A stretch of 64,000 nucleotides of DNA from Streptomyces radiopugnans (GCF_900110735.1 NZ_FOET01000001.1:868001-932000), one strand, 5' to 3'. Shown: positions 41,209 through 49,939, counted from the first letter of the stretch. Translations and numbers: made by a program. Notes: generated by a model not told the origin, from the sequence alone.

Positions 41209-41991
41209 TCAGTGCTTGGGGCCGATGTGCGCGTCCATCAGCGCCACGGACGCCCGGCGGGCGACGGAGACGTTGTACGCCCCGGTGGGGCGGCGTACGG
41301 CCCGCCACTCGACTCCCAGCCGGTCCAGGGTCTCTCCGTAGATGCGCACGATGTCCTCGGAGGTGTTGGTGAAGAAGTACCGCGGGTACTCGTAGCGCTT
41401 GCGCACGCCGCCGACGGGACGTGTCGTCCAGTTGGTGATCCGGCAGCCGTCGGAGTGGACGAGCCCCCGGACCAGCTCCCAGGGGTGCTCGTCGGTGATC
41501 TCCTGCTGCCAGGACTCCAGGGCGATGCGCCGCCCGTGCTTCCTGCCCGGCCCGTGCTGGGGAAACAGACAGGTCCAGTGACGGCCGTAGGAGGTGACCA
41601 TGACGCACCCCTGCGTCTGTACGAGGTAGGCGTTCCGGTCCGGCAGGACGGCGGTGATCGCCTCGCGGCACGCGGTGATCAGACCGGGCCAGGCGTCCGC
41701 GCAGGTGATCCGCAGGTAGTGGCCGTCACGCCGGGGGTGCGCGCTGAGGCAGCCGTCGCCCAGGTAGAGGCCGAGCAGGTATGCGTAGGCGGGCCTGTCG
41801 GCGGGGAGGGACGGCTCGGGTCCGCACCGGAAGCAGTCCTCCTCCCGTGAGGCGTTCGGGAGCGGCCGGACGCGGATCTGCCAGGCGCGGATCGCGGAGC
41901 GGGATATCCCGGTCTGTCTGCTGACGGAATTGAGGCTGCGGCCCTGGTCGACGAGGGCGAGGACACGCTTCCGCGTGGCGAGGTCGTACAT
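41209..41991 (-). CDS. HTH plus LAGLIDADG-like free-standing protein
   Basis: A 260-residue protein. The first ~40 residues form a helix-turn-helix (RKRVLALVDQGRSLNSVSRQ, TGISRSAIRAW). The rest holds two LAGLIDADG-type helices, YAYLLGLYLGDGCLS and ELVRGLVHSDGCR, each with the acidic residue expected for metal-dependent DNA cleavage. Conserved blocks are CMVTSY-like CVMVTSYGRHW, CLFPQHGPGRKHGRRI and RYEYPRYFFTNTSEDI. I recall close relatives in many streptomycetes, usually called transcriptional regulators. The start is MYDLATRK at 41991, 110 bp downstream of the tRNA gene on the same strand; the longer frame would translate the tRNA. Confidence 0.82.
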   Translation of the reverse strand: MYDLATRKRVLALVDQGRSLNSVSRQTGISRSAIRAWQIRVRPLPNASREEDCFRCGPEPSLPADRPAYAYLLGLYLGDGCLSAHPRRDGHYLRITCADAWPGLITACREAITAVLPDRNAYLVQTQGCVMVTSYGRHWTCLFPQHGPGRKHGRRIALESWQQEITDEHPWELVRGLVHSDGCRITNWTTRPVGGVRKRYEYPRYFFTNTSEDIVRIYGETLDRLGVEWRAVRRPTGAYNVSVARRASVALMDAHIGPKH

Positions 41992-42101
41992 GCTCGCGAG
42001 CGTGTACGAGAGACTGTTCCCCGGGGGCGGATCCGAGGGGTGTTCCCTCTGATCAGTGAAGTTTTCCCGCTTTGCTTGCAACCTTGGAAATGAAGGTAAA
42101 G

Positions 42102-42176
42102 TGCCCCGGGTCGGATTCGAACCGACACTGTATGGGTTTTGAATCCATTGCCTGCTGCCAATTGGGCTACCGGGGC
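42102..42176 (-). tRNA. tRNA with anticodon CAA (leucine by codon) but a short variable arm
   Basis: On the minus strand the acceptor stem GCCCCGG/CCGGGGC, T arm GTCGG-TTCGAAT-CCGAC and discriminator A are intact. The anticodon loop is TTCAAAA, reading CAA, and its stem ATGGA/CCCAT has an A-C mismatch next to the loop. The D arm is unusual, with three pairs (GCC/GGC) and a 12-base loop containing AATTGGCAGC. The variable region is only about five bases, whereas leucine tRNAs normally have a long variable arm. No CCA is encoded. Functional identity is uncertain. Confidence 0.75.
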
Positions 42177-42272
42177 CATGTGAATCGAAGGCTGGGGCCT
42201 CCCGACGTAGGTACACCTTACAGGAACTAGGTAGGCTCTTGTGGTCCACCTGGCCGGAAAACGAGGAGCCCA

Positions 42273-42953
42273 GTGAGCACCGCGGACATCCCCGAGCCCA
42301 TCAGCACCGACGCCGGCGCCGACAGCGGAGCCGGCGCGGCCGGCGAGCGGGCGCACGTGCCTCCGGAGACGACGCGGGTCGTCATCGCCGAGGACGAGGC
42401 GCTGATCCGCCTGGACCTCAAGGAGATGCTGGAGGAGGAGGGCTACGACGTCGTCGGCGAGGCCGGGGACGGGCAGCGGGCCGTGGACCTGGCGCGGGAG
42501 CACCGGCCGGATCTGGTGATCATGGACGTGAAGATGCCCGTGCTCGACGGGATCTCGGCGGCCGAGAAGATCGCCGAGGAGTCGATCGCCCCGGTGCTGA
42601 TGCTGACCGCCTTCTCGCAGCGCGAGCTGGTGGAGCGGGCGCGGGACGCGGGCGCGATGGCGTACCTGGTGAAGCCGTTCAGCAAGAGCGACGTGGTGCC
42701 CGCCATCGAGATGGCGGTGTCGCGGTTCAACGAGATGAAGGTGCTGAGCCGGGAGGTCGCCGACCTCGCGCAGCGGCTGGAGACGCGGAAGCTGGTGGAC
42801 CGGGCCAAGGGGGTGCTGCAGACGCAGTACGGGCTGACCGAGCCGGCCGCGTTCCGGTGGATCCAGAAGACTTCGATGGACCGCCGGCTGTCGATGAGGC
42901 AGGTGGCCGAGGCCGTGATCCAGGACGCGGAGGAGAAGAAGCAGCAGCGGTGA
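42273..42953 (+). CDS. Response regulator with ANTAR RNA-binding domain
   Basis: A 226-residue PdtaR-like regulator. A disordered N-terminus of ~33 residues precedes the receiver domain (VVIAEDEALIRLDLKEML, phospho-acceptor Asp85 in LVIMDVKMPVLDG, and AMAYLVKPFSKSD). The C-terminal ANTAR domain (~residues 150-222: LETRKLVDRAKGVLQ, YGLTEPAAFRWIQKTSMDRR) binds paired RNA hairpins and typically prevents transcription termination. No cognate kinase is adjacent. Start GTG 42273 follows GAGGAG. Its RNA targets are unknown; the following liv genes are one candidate. Confidence 0.93.
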   Translation: MSTADIPEPISTDAGADSGAGAAGERAHVPPETTRVVIAEDEALIRLDLKEMLEEEGYDVVGEAGDGQRAVDLAREHRPDLVIMDVKMPVLDGISAAEKIAEESIAPVLMLTAFSQRELVERARDAGAMAYLVKPFSKSDVVPAIEMAVSRFNEMKVLSREVADLAQRLETRKLVDRAKGVLQTQYGLTEPAAFRWIQKTSMDRRLSMRQVAEAVIQDAEEKKQQR

Positions 42954-43423
42954 CGCCGCGCGGGGGTGTGCGGGGCCGTTCGGTGCCGTCCGGGGGTGCG
43001 GCCCGGGTGCGGCGGAGGGCGTTGCCGGTGCCGGGCCGCAAAGAGCGGGTCGCGTTCGCCTTCGGCGGCGCCGGCCCCGTGTGAGCTGGGGGTGTCGGAG
43101 GGGGAGGGGGGATTCCGGATCTTCGTGTGGGCCGTGTGCGGTCGCAAGTGGGTTGCGGCGGACGGGTTTTGTGACCGGCGGTTGGGAATTCGCCGGGTCC
43201 GACCCCTGATGATCTTTCCCTTTCTGTCCGTTCTCCGGTAAGGAGTGTTCTGTTTCCGGCGCATGGCGCAGGTCACAGGGAGATCACATCTGCCGCTCTC
43301 ACCTATCTGGTCTGCTTCTGGGGCAATAGATTCCGGGCCACACCGCACGTACGTACGTGCGGACCGCGACGCCGGAACGGTACGGCGGTCGTCGTGATCT
43401 GAGCAGGCTCCAGGGGGTTCCAC
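42954..43423. promoter_or_regulatory. 470-bp region upstream of livK with a 20-bp perfect palindrome
   Basis: No gene is supported. A -10-like TAGATT lies at 43327-43332, though no good -35 pairs with it. Just downstream, 43343-43362 (CCGCACGTACGTACGTGCGG) is a perfect palindrome, placed where a repressor could block early transcription. It is 61 bp upstream of the livK GTG. Regulation of the liv operon through this site is inference. Confidence 0.45.
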
Positions 43424-44584
43424 GTGCTCAACAAGACCATCGTCAAGCTGGCCATTCCCATGGCCGTCGGCGCGCTCGCGCTGACCGGTTGCGGCGGAGG
43501 GGACAGCGGCAGCGGCGACGCGTACAAGATCGCCTTCCAGGGCCCGCTCTCCGGCGACAACGTGCAGCTCGGCCAGAACATGGAGAACGGCATCAAGCTG
43601 GCGATCGACCAGGCGAACGCCGAGGGCGACCTCGGGTTCAAGGTCGAGTACGTCCCGGTCGACGACCAGGGTCTGCCGGACAAGGCGACGGCGGCCGCGC
43701 AGAAGGCGATCGACGACGAGGACGTCGTCGCGGTGATCGGCCCGGCGTTCTCGGGTCCGGCGGACACGGCCGCCGAGGTGTACGGGGCCGCGGGCCTGGT
43801 GGCGCTGTCGTCGTCGGCGACGCGCCCGGACCTGACGACCAAGGGCTACGAGACGTTCCTGCGCGCGGTGCCGAACGACAGCGCCCAGGGCGCGGGGATG
43901 GCGAAGTACCTGTCGGGCAAGGTCAAGGCCGAGAAGGTCGTGGTGGTCGACGACAAGACCGACTACGGCATCGGCCTGGCGGACGTCGCCGAGAAGGACC
44001 TGAAGGCCGCCGGTGTGGACGTGGTGCGCCAGAGCGTGCCGCAGAAGACGCCGGACTACAGCGCCGCGGCGAAGAACGTCACCAAGAACAAGCCGGACGC
44101 GCTGATCTACGCGGGCTACTACCAGGACGCCGGCCCGTTCGCCAAGAAGCTCAAGGAGGCGGGCTTCGACGGTGTGGCGATGTCGGGTGACGGCACCAAC
44201 GACGCGCAGTTCATAGAGCTGGCGGGCGACGCCTCGGACGGCTGGCTGCTGACCTGCCCGTGCACGGACGCCACCAAGGAGGACGCGACGAAGAAGTTCG
44301 CCGCGGACTACGAGAAGGAGTTCAAGCAGGCTCCGGGCACGTACTCGGCCGAGTCGTACGACGCCGCGATGATGATCATCGAGGAGATCAAGAAGCTCCA
44401 CGAGGACGGCGGCGTCGAGCGCCAGGCGCTGGTGGACGCTCTGCGCGGGGCGAAGTACAAGGGTCTGACGAAGGAGTTCTCCTTCGACGACAAGGGTGAG
44501 TTCACCAACCAGACCATCTACCTGTACCAGGTCAAGGGCGAGGGCATCGAGTACCAGGGCAGCGTCGACGAGCTGGCCGGCTGA
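43424..44584 (+). CDS. livK: Branched-chain amino acid ABC transporter, substrate-binding lipoprotein
   Basis: A 386-residue periplasmic-binding-protein type I (Leu/Ile/Val-binding) protein. The N-terminus VKLAIPMAVGALALTGCGGG has a lipobox with Cys23, so it should be lipidated by Lgt and anchored outside the membrane. The mature domain matches LivK: YKIAFQGPLSGDNVQLGQNM, VAVIGPAFSGPADTAAEVYG, LSSSATRPDLT, KTDYGIGLADVAEKDLKAAG and GTYSAESYDAAMMII. The GTG start follows CAGGGGG. A hairpin separates it from livH. Substrate preference among branched-chain amino acids is inferred. Confidence 0.93.
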   Translation: MLNKTIVKLAIPMAVGALALTGCGGGDSGSGDAYKIAFQGPLSGDNVQLGQNMENGIKLAIDQANAEGDLGFKVEYVPVDDQGLPDKATAAAQKAIDDEDVVAVIGPAFSGPADTAAEVYGAAGLVALSSSATRPDLTTKGYETFLRAVPNDSAQGAGMAKYLSGKVKAEKVVVVDDKTDYGIGLADVAEKDLKAAGVDVVRQSVPQKTPDYSAAAKNVTKNKPDALIYAGYYQDAGPFAKKLKEAGFDGVAMSGDGTNDAQFIELAGDASDGWLLTCPCTDATKEDATKKFAADYEKEFKQAPGTYSAESYDAAMMIIEEIKKLHEDGGVERQALVDALRGAKYKGLTKEFSFDDKGEFTNQTIYLYQVKGEGIEYQGSVDELAG

Positions 44585-44601
44585 GCAGGCCGACGCTTCC
44601 G

Positions 44602-44640
44602 GCCGGCCGGCGCGGTGGGTTCGCTCCCGCGCCGGCCGGC
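44602..44640 (+). terminator. Hairpin between livK and livH
   Basis: A 14-bp perfect stem (44602-44615 with 44627-44640) and an 11-base loop, 18 bp after the livK stop and 120 bp before livH. It probably attenuates downstream transcription or protects the livK message, giving more binding protein than permease. Confidence 0.6.
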
Positions 44641-44760
44641 GTGACACCCGGTGGACACCGCCTTCGTGCCGGGCGTCCGCCTCCGTGATCCTCGCGCCGC
44701 CCGCTCCCCGAGTGCTGAACGCACGGCCGGGCGGCACATTCCCACAAGGAAGACAGTTCG

Positions 44761-45684
44761 ATGTCCCTCAGTGAGTTCTGGGACTTCCTCGTCCTAGGGG
44801 TGGTGCTCGGCAGTCTCTACGCCGTCATCGCCATCGGCTACACGCTGGTGTACGGCGTGCTCCAGCTTCTGAACTTCGCGCACAGCGAGGTCTTCATGTT
44901 CGGCGGTTACGGGGGCCTGCTGGCCCTGACCGCCCTGATTCCCGAGTCGACGCCCTCCGGCATGGGCTCGGTCGCCTACGTCCTGATCGGCATGCTGGCC
45001 GGTGCCGCGCTGGGCGGCGCGGTGGCCTTCGGTCTGGAACGTGTGGCGTACCGGCCGTTGCGCAGACACCACGCGCCGCGCCTGGTGTTCCTGATCACCG
45101 CGATCGGCGCCTCGTTCTTCCTGTACAACCTGGCGGGCAAGCTGTTCGGCCGCAATCCGCTGCCGATGCCGTCGATGTACGAGAACAAGAAGGTGCTGAG
45201 CGTCTTCGGCGCCGAGCTGACGATCACGCAGGTGCTGATCCTGGTGTCGGCGGTGGCGATGATGGTCGGCCTGGACTACGTGGTGAACCGCACGAAGATG
45301 GGTTCGGGCATCCGCGCGGTGGCGCAGGACCCGGAGGTCGCGTCGCTGATGGGCGTGGACATCGACAAGGTGGTGTCCCGGACGTTCGTGCTCGGCGGTC
45401 TGCTGGGCGGTGCGGCCGGCTTCCTGTTCGGCACCAACAGCCAGGTCTGGTACACGATGGGCTTCCTGCCCGGTATCACGGCCTTCGCGGCGGCGGTGCT
45501 GGGCGGTATCGGCAATGTGCGCGGCGCGATGCTGGGCGGTCTGGTGCTGGGCGTGGTGGAGACCATGACGGTGGGCCTGTGGGGTGACGACTGGCGTTAC
45601 GTCGGTGCCTTCGTGGTGTTGGTGCTGGTGCTGATGGTCCGTCCGACCGGCATTCTCGGCGAGCGTGTGGGGAGGACGGCGTGA
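44761..45684 (+). CDS. livH: Branched-chain amino acid ABC transporter permease (LivH)
   Basis: A 307-residue inner-membrane permease with about eight helices. Motifs are LGSLYAVIAIGYTLVYGVLQ followed by LLNFAHSEVFMFGGYGG, and the EAA-like loop GIRAVAQDPEVASLMGVDID. AAGGAAG precedes the ATG. The stop overlaps the livM GTG. Confidence 0.95.
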   Translation: MSLSEFWDFLVLGVVLGSLYAVIAIGYTLVYGVLQLLNFAHSEVFMFGGYGGLLALTALIPESTPSGMGSVAYVLIGMLAGAALGGAVAFGLERVAYRPLRRHHAPRLVFLITAIGASFFLYNLAGKLFGRNPLPMPSMYENKKVLSVFGAELTITQVLILVSAVAMMVGLDYVVNRTKMGSGIRAVAQDPEVASLMGVDIDKVVSRTFVLGGLLGGAAGFLFGTNSQVWYTMGFLPGITAFAAAVLGGIGNVRGAMLGGLVLGVVETMTVGLWGDDWRYVGAFVVLVLVLMVRPTGILGERVGRTA

Positions 45685-47081
45685 GCATCAAGACCTCGAC
45701 TGCGCAGGGGGCCGGGCAGGACTCGCCGAAGAGCGCCACGGCGCCGCTGTCGGCGGCGGCCCGGCTACGGAGGGTGCACTGGTACCAGGAGCCGCGCTGG
45801 CGGCGGCTGGGCGCCCTGCTGGCGCTGGCGGTGACGCTCAGGCTGATGACGGGCGAGGAGGGCACCACCCAGGATCTGTTCCTGGCGCTGCGTGAGGACT
45901 TCACCGGTGTCGGTCTGTGGGTCTGGCTGGCGATCGCGGTGGCGGTCTGGGCGGTGCGGGAGTTCCTGGCCGACCAGACCTCGCGTGCGGTCAAGGGCAC
46001 GAAGAAGGTCTCCTCCGGCCCGCTGGAGCGGGTCCGTCAGGTGTGGTCGGCCGGCAAGCGGGTGCGCATGGGCGTGCTGACGGCCGTGCTGGCGCTGGTG
46101 GTGTTCGGGCCGCTGGGGGTCGAGCGGTACTGGCAGCAGGTGCTGGTGGACCAGATCGCGATCTTCGTGCTGCTGGCGATCGGCCTGAACGTGGTGATCG
46201 GCTGGGCGGGTCTGCTGGACCTGGGCTTCATCGCGTTCTTCGCGATCGGCGCGTACAGCGCGGCGTACTGGACGGGCGCGCTGCCGGTCCAGCCGCCGGT
46301 GGCGCTGAACAACTTCCTGGTGCTGCCGATCGCGGTGCTGACGTGTCTGGTGGCGGGGGTGATCCTGGGCGCTCCGACGCTGCGGCTGCGGGGCGACTAC
46401 CTGGCGATCGTGACGCTGGGCTTCCACGAGATCGTCTACCTGGTGGCGAAGAACGCCGACGGGGTGACGGAGGGCGCGCGCGGTGTGAAGGTCGAGCGGT
46501 TCAGCGTCGACCTGGGCTTCTTCTCCTACGAGTGGAAGCTGGACCCGATGCCGTACTACTGGCTGCTGGTCGCCTTCGTGGTGCTGGCCATCTTCCTGTT
46601 CCTGCGGCTGGAGCACTCCAAGGTGGGCCGGGCGTGGACCGCGATCCGGGAGGACGAGGTGGCCGCGGCGGCCACGGGTGTGCCCACGGTGCGGTACAAG
46701 CTGATGGCGTTCGCGATCGGTGCGTCGACCTCGGGTGTGGCCGGGGTGGCGTACGCGAGCAAGGTCGGGTACTTCAACCCGGAGAACTTCGCGATCCTGC
46801 TGTCGATCCTGGTGCTGGCCTATGTCATCTTCGGCGGCATGGGGTCGATCCCCGGGGTGCTGTTCGGCGCCGCGTTCCTGGTGTGGCTGCCCGAGTACCT
46901 GCGCGAGTGGGTGGATCCCAAGGACCGCTACATGTACCTGGGCGCTCTCCTCGTCATCATGATGATCTACCGGCCGCAGGGCGTGCTGCCCTCCCGCCGC
47001 CGCAAGCGTGAGCTGCAGATGGCGGAGGCGGGGATCGGCGGAGCCGACGCGACCGGCCCGGCGGAAGGCAGGCAGCCGTGA
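45681..47081 (+). CDS. livM: Branched-chain amino acid ABC transporter permease (LivM)
   Basis: A 466-residue permease. A long N-terminal part of ~140 residues includes two or three helices absent from the core family. The conserved core runs ILLAIGLNVVIGWAGLLDLG (here IFVLLAIGLNVVIGWAGLLD), GAPTLRLRGDYLAIVTLGFH, and the EAA loop GRAWTAIREDEVAAAATGV. It forms the membrane channel with LivH. The GTG overlaps livH and the TGA overlaps livG. Confidence 0.94.
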   Translation: MSIKTSTAQGAGQDSPKSATAPLSAAARLRRVHWYQEPRWRRLGALLALAVTLRLMTGEEGTTQDLFLALREDFTGVGLWVWLAIAVAVWAVREFLADQTSRAVKGTKKVSSGPLERVRQVWSAGKRVRMGVLTAVLALVVFGPLGVERYWQQVLVDQIAIFVLLAIGLNVVIGWAGLLDLGFIAFFAIGAYSAAYWTGALPVQPPVALNNFLVLPIAVLTCLVAGVILGAPTLRLRGDYLAIVTLGFHEIVYLVAKNADGVTEGARGVKVERFSVDLGFFSYEWKLDPMPYYWLLVAFVVLAIFLFLRLEHSKVGRAWTAIREDEVAAAATGVPTVRYKLMAFAIGASTSGVAGVAYASKVGYFNPENFAILLSILVLAYVIFGGMGSIPGVLFGAAFLVWLPEYLREWVDPKDRYMYLGALLVIMMIYRPQGVLPSRRRKRELQMAEAGIGGADATGPAEGRQP

Positions 47082-48061
47082 CCACCGAGACGGTGAAGAA
47101 GGAGCAGGGGCCGGCGGACGGTTCGGCCGGCGCCGGTGAGCTGGTGCTGGAGACGTCGGGCGTGACGCTGCGGTTCGGCGGTCTGACCAGTCTGGACGAC
47201 GTCGCGCTGCGGATGCGGCGCGGTGAGGTGCTGGCGGTCATCGGGCCCAACGGTGCGGGCAAGACGTCGCTGTTCAACTCGCTGACGGGCGCGTACGTGC
47301 CGCAGGAGGGGCGGATCGTCTTCCGTCCGCGTGCGGGCGGCGAGCACTCGCTGCTGGGCGCCAAGCCGCATGTGGTCAGCCAGTGGGGTCTGGCGCGCAC
47401 GTTCCAGAACATCCGGCTGTTCGGGGCGCTGACCGCGCTGGAGAACGTCAAGATCGCGGCGGAGACCCGGCTGAAGGCCGGTCCGGTGTCGATCATGCTG
47501 GGGCTGCCGAACGCGCGGAAGGCCGAGCGGGCCAGCGACCGCCGGGCGCACGAGGTGCTGTCGTACGTCGGCCTGCTGGAGAAGATGAACGAGCTGGCGG
47601 GGTCGCTGAGTTACGGCGACCAGCGGCGGCTGGAGATCGCGCGGGCGCTGGCGACGGATCCGGAGGTGCTGCTGCTGGACGAGCCGGCGGCGGGCACCAA
47701 CCCGACGGAGAAGCTGGAGCTGGAGGAGCTGATCCGGCGGATCAACACCGAGCTGGGCGTGAGCGTGCTGCTGATCGAGCACGACATGCGGCTGGTGATG
47801 TCGGTGGCCGACCGGGTGATGGTGCTCAACTTCGGCAAGAAGATCGCCGAGGGCTCCCCGTCGCAGGTGCAGCAGGACCCGGCTGTGATCGAGGCGTACC
47901 TGGGCTCGGTGGCCGAGGAGGACGAGGCCGCGGTGGCGGAGATCGTCACCGAGGGCGGTGCCGAGGACGGGGCCGAGGGCGCGGGCGCGGAGGAAGAAGC
48001 CGGGGCCGGGGCCGAATCCGGTGCCGAGGCGCCGCAGCGGGACACCAAGGAGCACGAGTGA
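47078..48061 (+). CDS. livG: Branched-chain amino acid ABC transporter ATPase (LivG)
   Basis: A 327-residue ATPase. Walker A is IGPNGAGKTSLFN, the signature is LSYGDQRRLEIARAL, Walker B is VLLLDEPAAGTNP and the switch His is IEHDM. After the family C-terminus (DPAVIEAYLGS) there is an extra tail of about 55 residues rich in Glu, Ala and Gly, probably disordered; its role is unknown. The GTG overlaps livM and the stop overlaps livF. Confidence 0.95.
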   Translation: MTTETVKKEQGPADGSAGAGELVLETSGVTLRFGGLTSLDDVALRMRRGEVLAVIGPNGAGKTSLFNSLTGAYVPQEGRIVFRPRAGGEHSLLGAKPHVVSQWGLARTFQNIRLFGALTALENVKIAAETRLKAGPVSIMLGLPNARKAERASDRRAHEVLSYVGLLEKMNELAGSLSYGDQRRLEIARALATDPEVLLLDEPAAGTNPTEKLELEELIRRINTELGVSVLLIEHDMRLVMSVADRVMVLNFGKKIAEGSPSQVQQDPAVIEAYLGSVAEEDEAAVAEIVTEGGAEDGAEGAGAEEEAGAGAESGAEAPQRDTKEHE

Positions 48062-48822
48062 GCGTCACCACGGATCTGAAGAAGGAGCCGCAGGGCGGCG
48101 AGCCGGCCGCCCCGGTGGTGCTGGAGCTGCGGGATCTGCGGGTGTTCTACGGCGCCATCGAGGCGCTCAAGGGCGTCAACCTGACGGTCCGCCGCGGTGA
48201 GGTGGTCGCGCTGCTCGGCGCCAACGGCGCGGGCAAGACGACCACGCTGCGGACGGCGTCGGGGATGATCGCGCCGCGCGAGGGGCAGGTGCTGCTGCAC
48301 GGGGAGCGGATCGACGGCATCAAGTCGCACGATCTGGTCCGGTTCGGCATCGGCCATGTCCCCGAGGGGCGCGGGGTGTTCCCGCGGATGACGGTCCGGG
48401 AGAACCTCCAGATGGGGGCTTACCGGTTCAAGTCGGTGGACAAGGCCGACATGGACCGGGTGTTCACGCTGTTCCCGCGGCTGGGTGAGCGCAAGAGCCA
48501 GCTGGGCGGGACGCTGTCGGGCGGTGAGCAGCAGATGCTGGCGATCGGCCGCGCCCTGATGGGCAAGCCGGAGGTGCTGCTGCTGGACGAGCCGTCGATG
48601 GGTCTGGCGCCGCTGATCGTTCAGCAGATCTTCGAGATCGTCAAGGAGATCAACGAGCAGGGCACCACGGTGCTGCTGGTGGAGCAGAACGCCGCCCAGG
48701 CGCTCCGGATGGCCGACCGCGGGTACGTGCTGGAGACCGGCGCGGTGGCGATGGAGGGCGAGGCGTCCGAGCTGCTGTCCGACCCGCGGGTGCGGGCGGC
48801 CTATCTGGGCGAGGGCGCCTGA
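48058..48822 (+). CDS. livF: Branched-chain amino acid ABC transporter ATPase (LivF)
   Basis: A 254-residue ATPase pairing with LivG. Walker A is LGANGAGKTTTLR, the signature is LSGGEQQMLAIGRAL, Walker B is VLLLDEPSMGLAP and the switch is VEQNAAQAL. Start GTG 48058 overlaps the livG stop; a short N-terminal extension precedes VLELRDLRVFYGAIEAL. It ends the livKHMGF set, and two strong hairpins follow. Confidence 0.95.
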   Translation: MSVTTDLKKEPQGGEPAAPVVLELRDLRVFYGAIEALKGVNLTVRRGEVVALLGANGAGKTTTLRTASGMIAPREGQVLLHGERIDGIKSHDLVRFGIGHVPEGRGVFPRMTVRENLQMGAYRFKSVDKADMDRVFTLFPRLGERKSQLGGTLSGGEQQMLAIGRALMGKPEVLLLDEPSMGLAPLIVQQIFEIVKEINEQGTTVLLVEQNAAQALRMADRGYVLETGAVAMEGEASELLSDPRVRAAYLGEGA

Positions 48823-48845
48823 CGGCTCCCCCTCGTCGGGTACGG

Positions 48846-48914
48846 CGGCGGTGCCGCGGCGGCCTCCCGGCCGTCGCGGCACCGCCGTCCGCGCGTCCGG
48901 CCGGACGCGCGGAC
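48846..48914. terminator. Two adjacent hairpins between livF and the converging protease gene
   Basis: Stem 1 is 48846-48858 with 48875-48887 (13 bp, exact). Stem 2 is a perfect 28-bp palindrome at 48887-48914. They share base 48887. They end 20 bp before the stop of the converging protease gene. Confidence 0.75.
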
Positions 48915-48933
48915 GGTCCGGCGGGTGCGCGGG

Positions 48934-49827
48934 TCAGGGCAGGTCGGTGTAGGGGGCGAGGAAGGCGCGGGCGCCGGGCGCGTCGAGGCGGTAGGCCACG
49001 TTCGTGGCGTAGCAGGGGGCGTCGCCGGTGATGGTGGTGCCGACCAGGACGCGCTCGCCGTCGATCTCGGCGAAGTTGGGGCCGCCGGAGTCGCCGTAGC
49101 AGGCGCCGCCGTTGCCCTGCGGGGCGGTCATGGCCACGCGCACCCACGCCTTGTTGAGGGCGTTGAAGGAGGTGGGGGCCTTCATCCGCACGCCGCCGCC
49201 GGGGTGGGTGTGGCCGCCGGGGCCGCGCTGGGCCTCCTGGGTGCCGTAGCCGGCGACGGTGAAGCCGGCGCCGTCCAGTGCCTTGGGGCCCAGGGCGTCG
49301 AGCTGCCCGGCGGTGGGCAGGGCGGCCGGGGTGAAGTCCCAGCGGTCGGCCATCCGGCCGGCGGGGACCTCCACGACGGAGATGTCGCGGGTGTCGGTGG
49401 CGGGGCCGGGGTACTCCGGGTGGTTGTGCGCGGTGCCCTCGACGGCGACGGCCGCGGCGACGGCGGCCGGGTCGCCGGGGTGCTCCCGCGCGGCCGCGTC
49501 GAGGGCGGCCTGTACGTCCTGCTCCAGGGAGACGTGGAAGCGGGCGCCGGCCGGCCAGTCGGTGGTGCAGTGGGCGGCGGTGAGGAAGGTGTCGCGGTCG
49601 ATCATGGTGCCCGAGCAGAACCAGTCGACGCGGTCGGGGGTGGTGGCGTCCTCGTCGTGGTCGTAGGTGACGACCAGGGCCCCGACCTCGGTCCGTTCGG
49701 GGGCGGGGGAGGAGTTGTAGGTGCTGATGGCCGCGGCGGGGAGGGCTGCGGCCACCGTGAGCGCGGCGGCGGCCGTGGTGACGGCCGCGGCGCGCTTGCG
49801 GGGGGATGTCAGGCGTGTGGCCCGCAC
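48934..49827 (-). CDS. Secreted trypsin-like serine protease (S1 family)
   Basis: A 297-residue protein with a Sec signal peptide (KRAAAVTTAAAALTVAAALPAAA). The catalytic triad is visible: His in TAAHCTTDW, Asp in TRDISVVEVP, Ser in CYGDSGGPNF. Cys residues flanking the His and Ser suggest the usual disulfides. The span between His and Asp is longer than in chymotrypsin because of an Ala-rich insertion (DVQAALDAAAREHPGDPAAV). The GTG start has no strong ribosome site. Substrate unknown. Confidence 0.88.
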   Translation of the reverse strand: MRATRLTSPRKRAAAVTTAAAALTVAAALPAAAISTYNSSPAPERTEVGALVVTYDHDEDATTPDRVDWFCSGTMIDRDTFLTAAHCTTDWPAGARFHVSLEQDVQAALDAAAREHPGDPAAVAAAVAVEGTAHNHPEYPGPATDTRDISVVEVPAGRMADRWDFTPAALPTAGQLDALGPKALDGAGFTVAGYGTQEAQRGPGGHTHPGGGVRMKAPTSFNALNKAWVRVAMTAPQGNGGACYGDSGGPNFAEIDGERVLVGTTITGDAPCYATNVAYRLDAPGARAFLAPYTDLP

Positions 49828-49939
49828 GATCGGTGTCCTTTCGGTCCCGGCCGCCCCGGTGGCGGCCCGGACCGGTATCGAAGCGCATCGGACCGGGTGC
49901 GGAGAACCCTTTGACCTGTGCTTTTTCGGTGAGGGTCGG

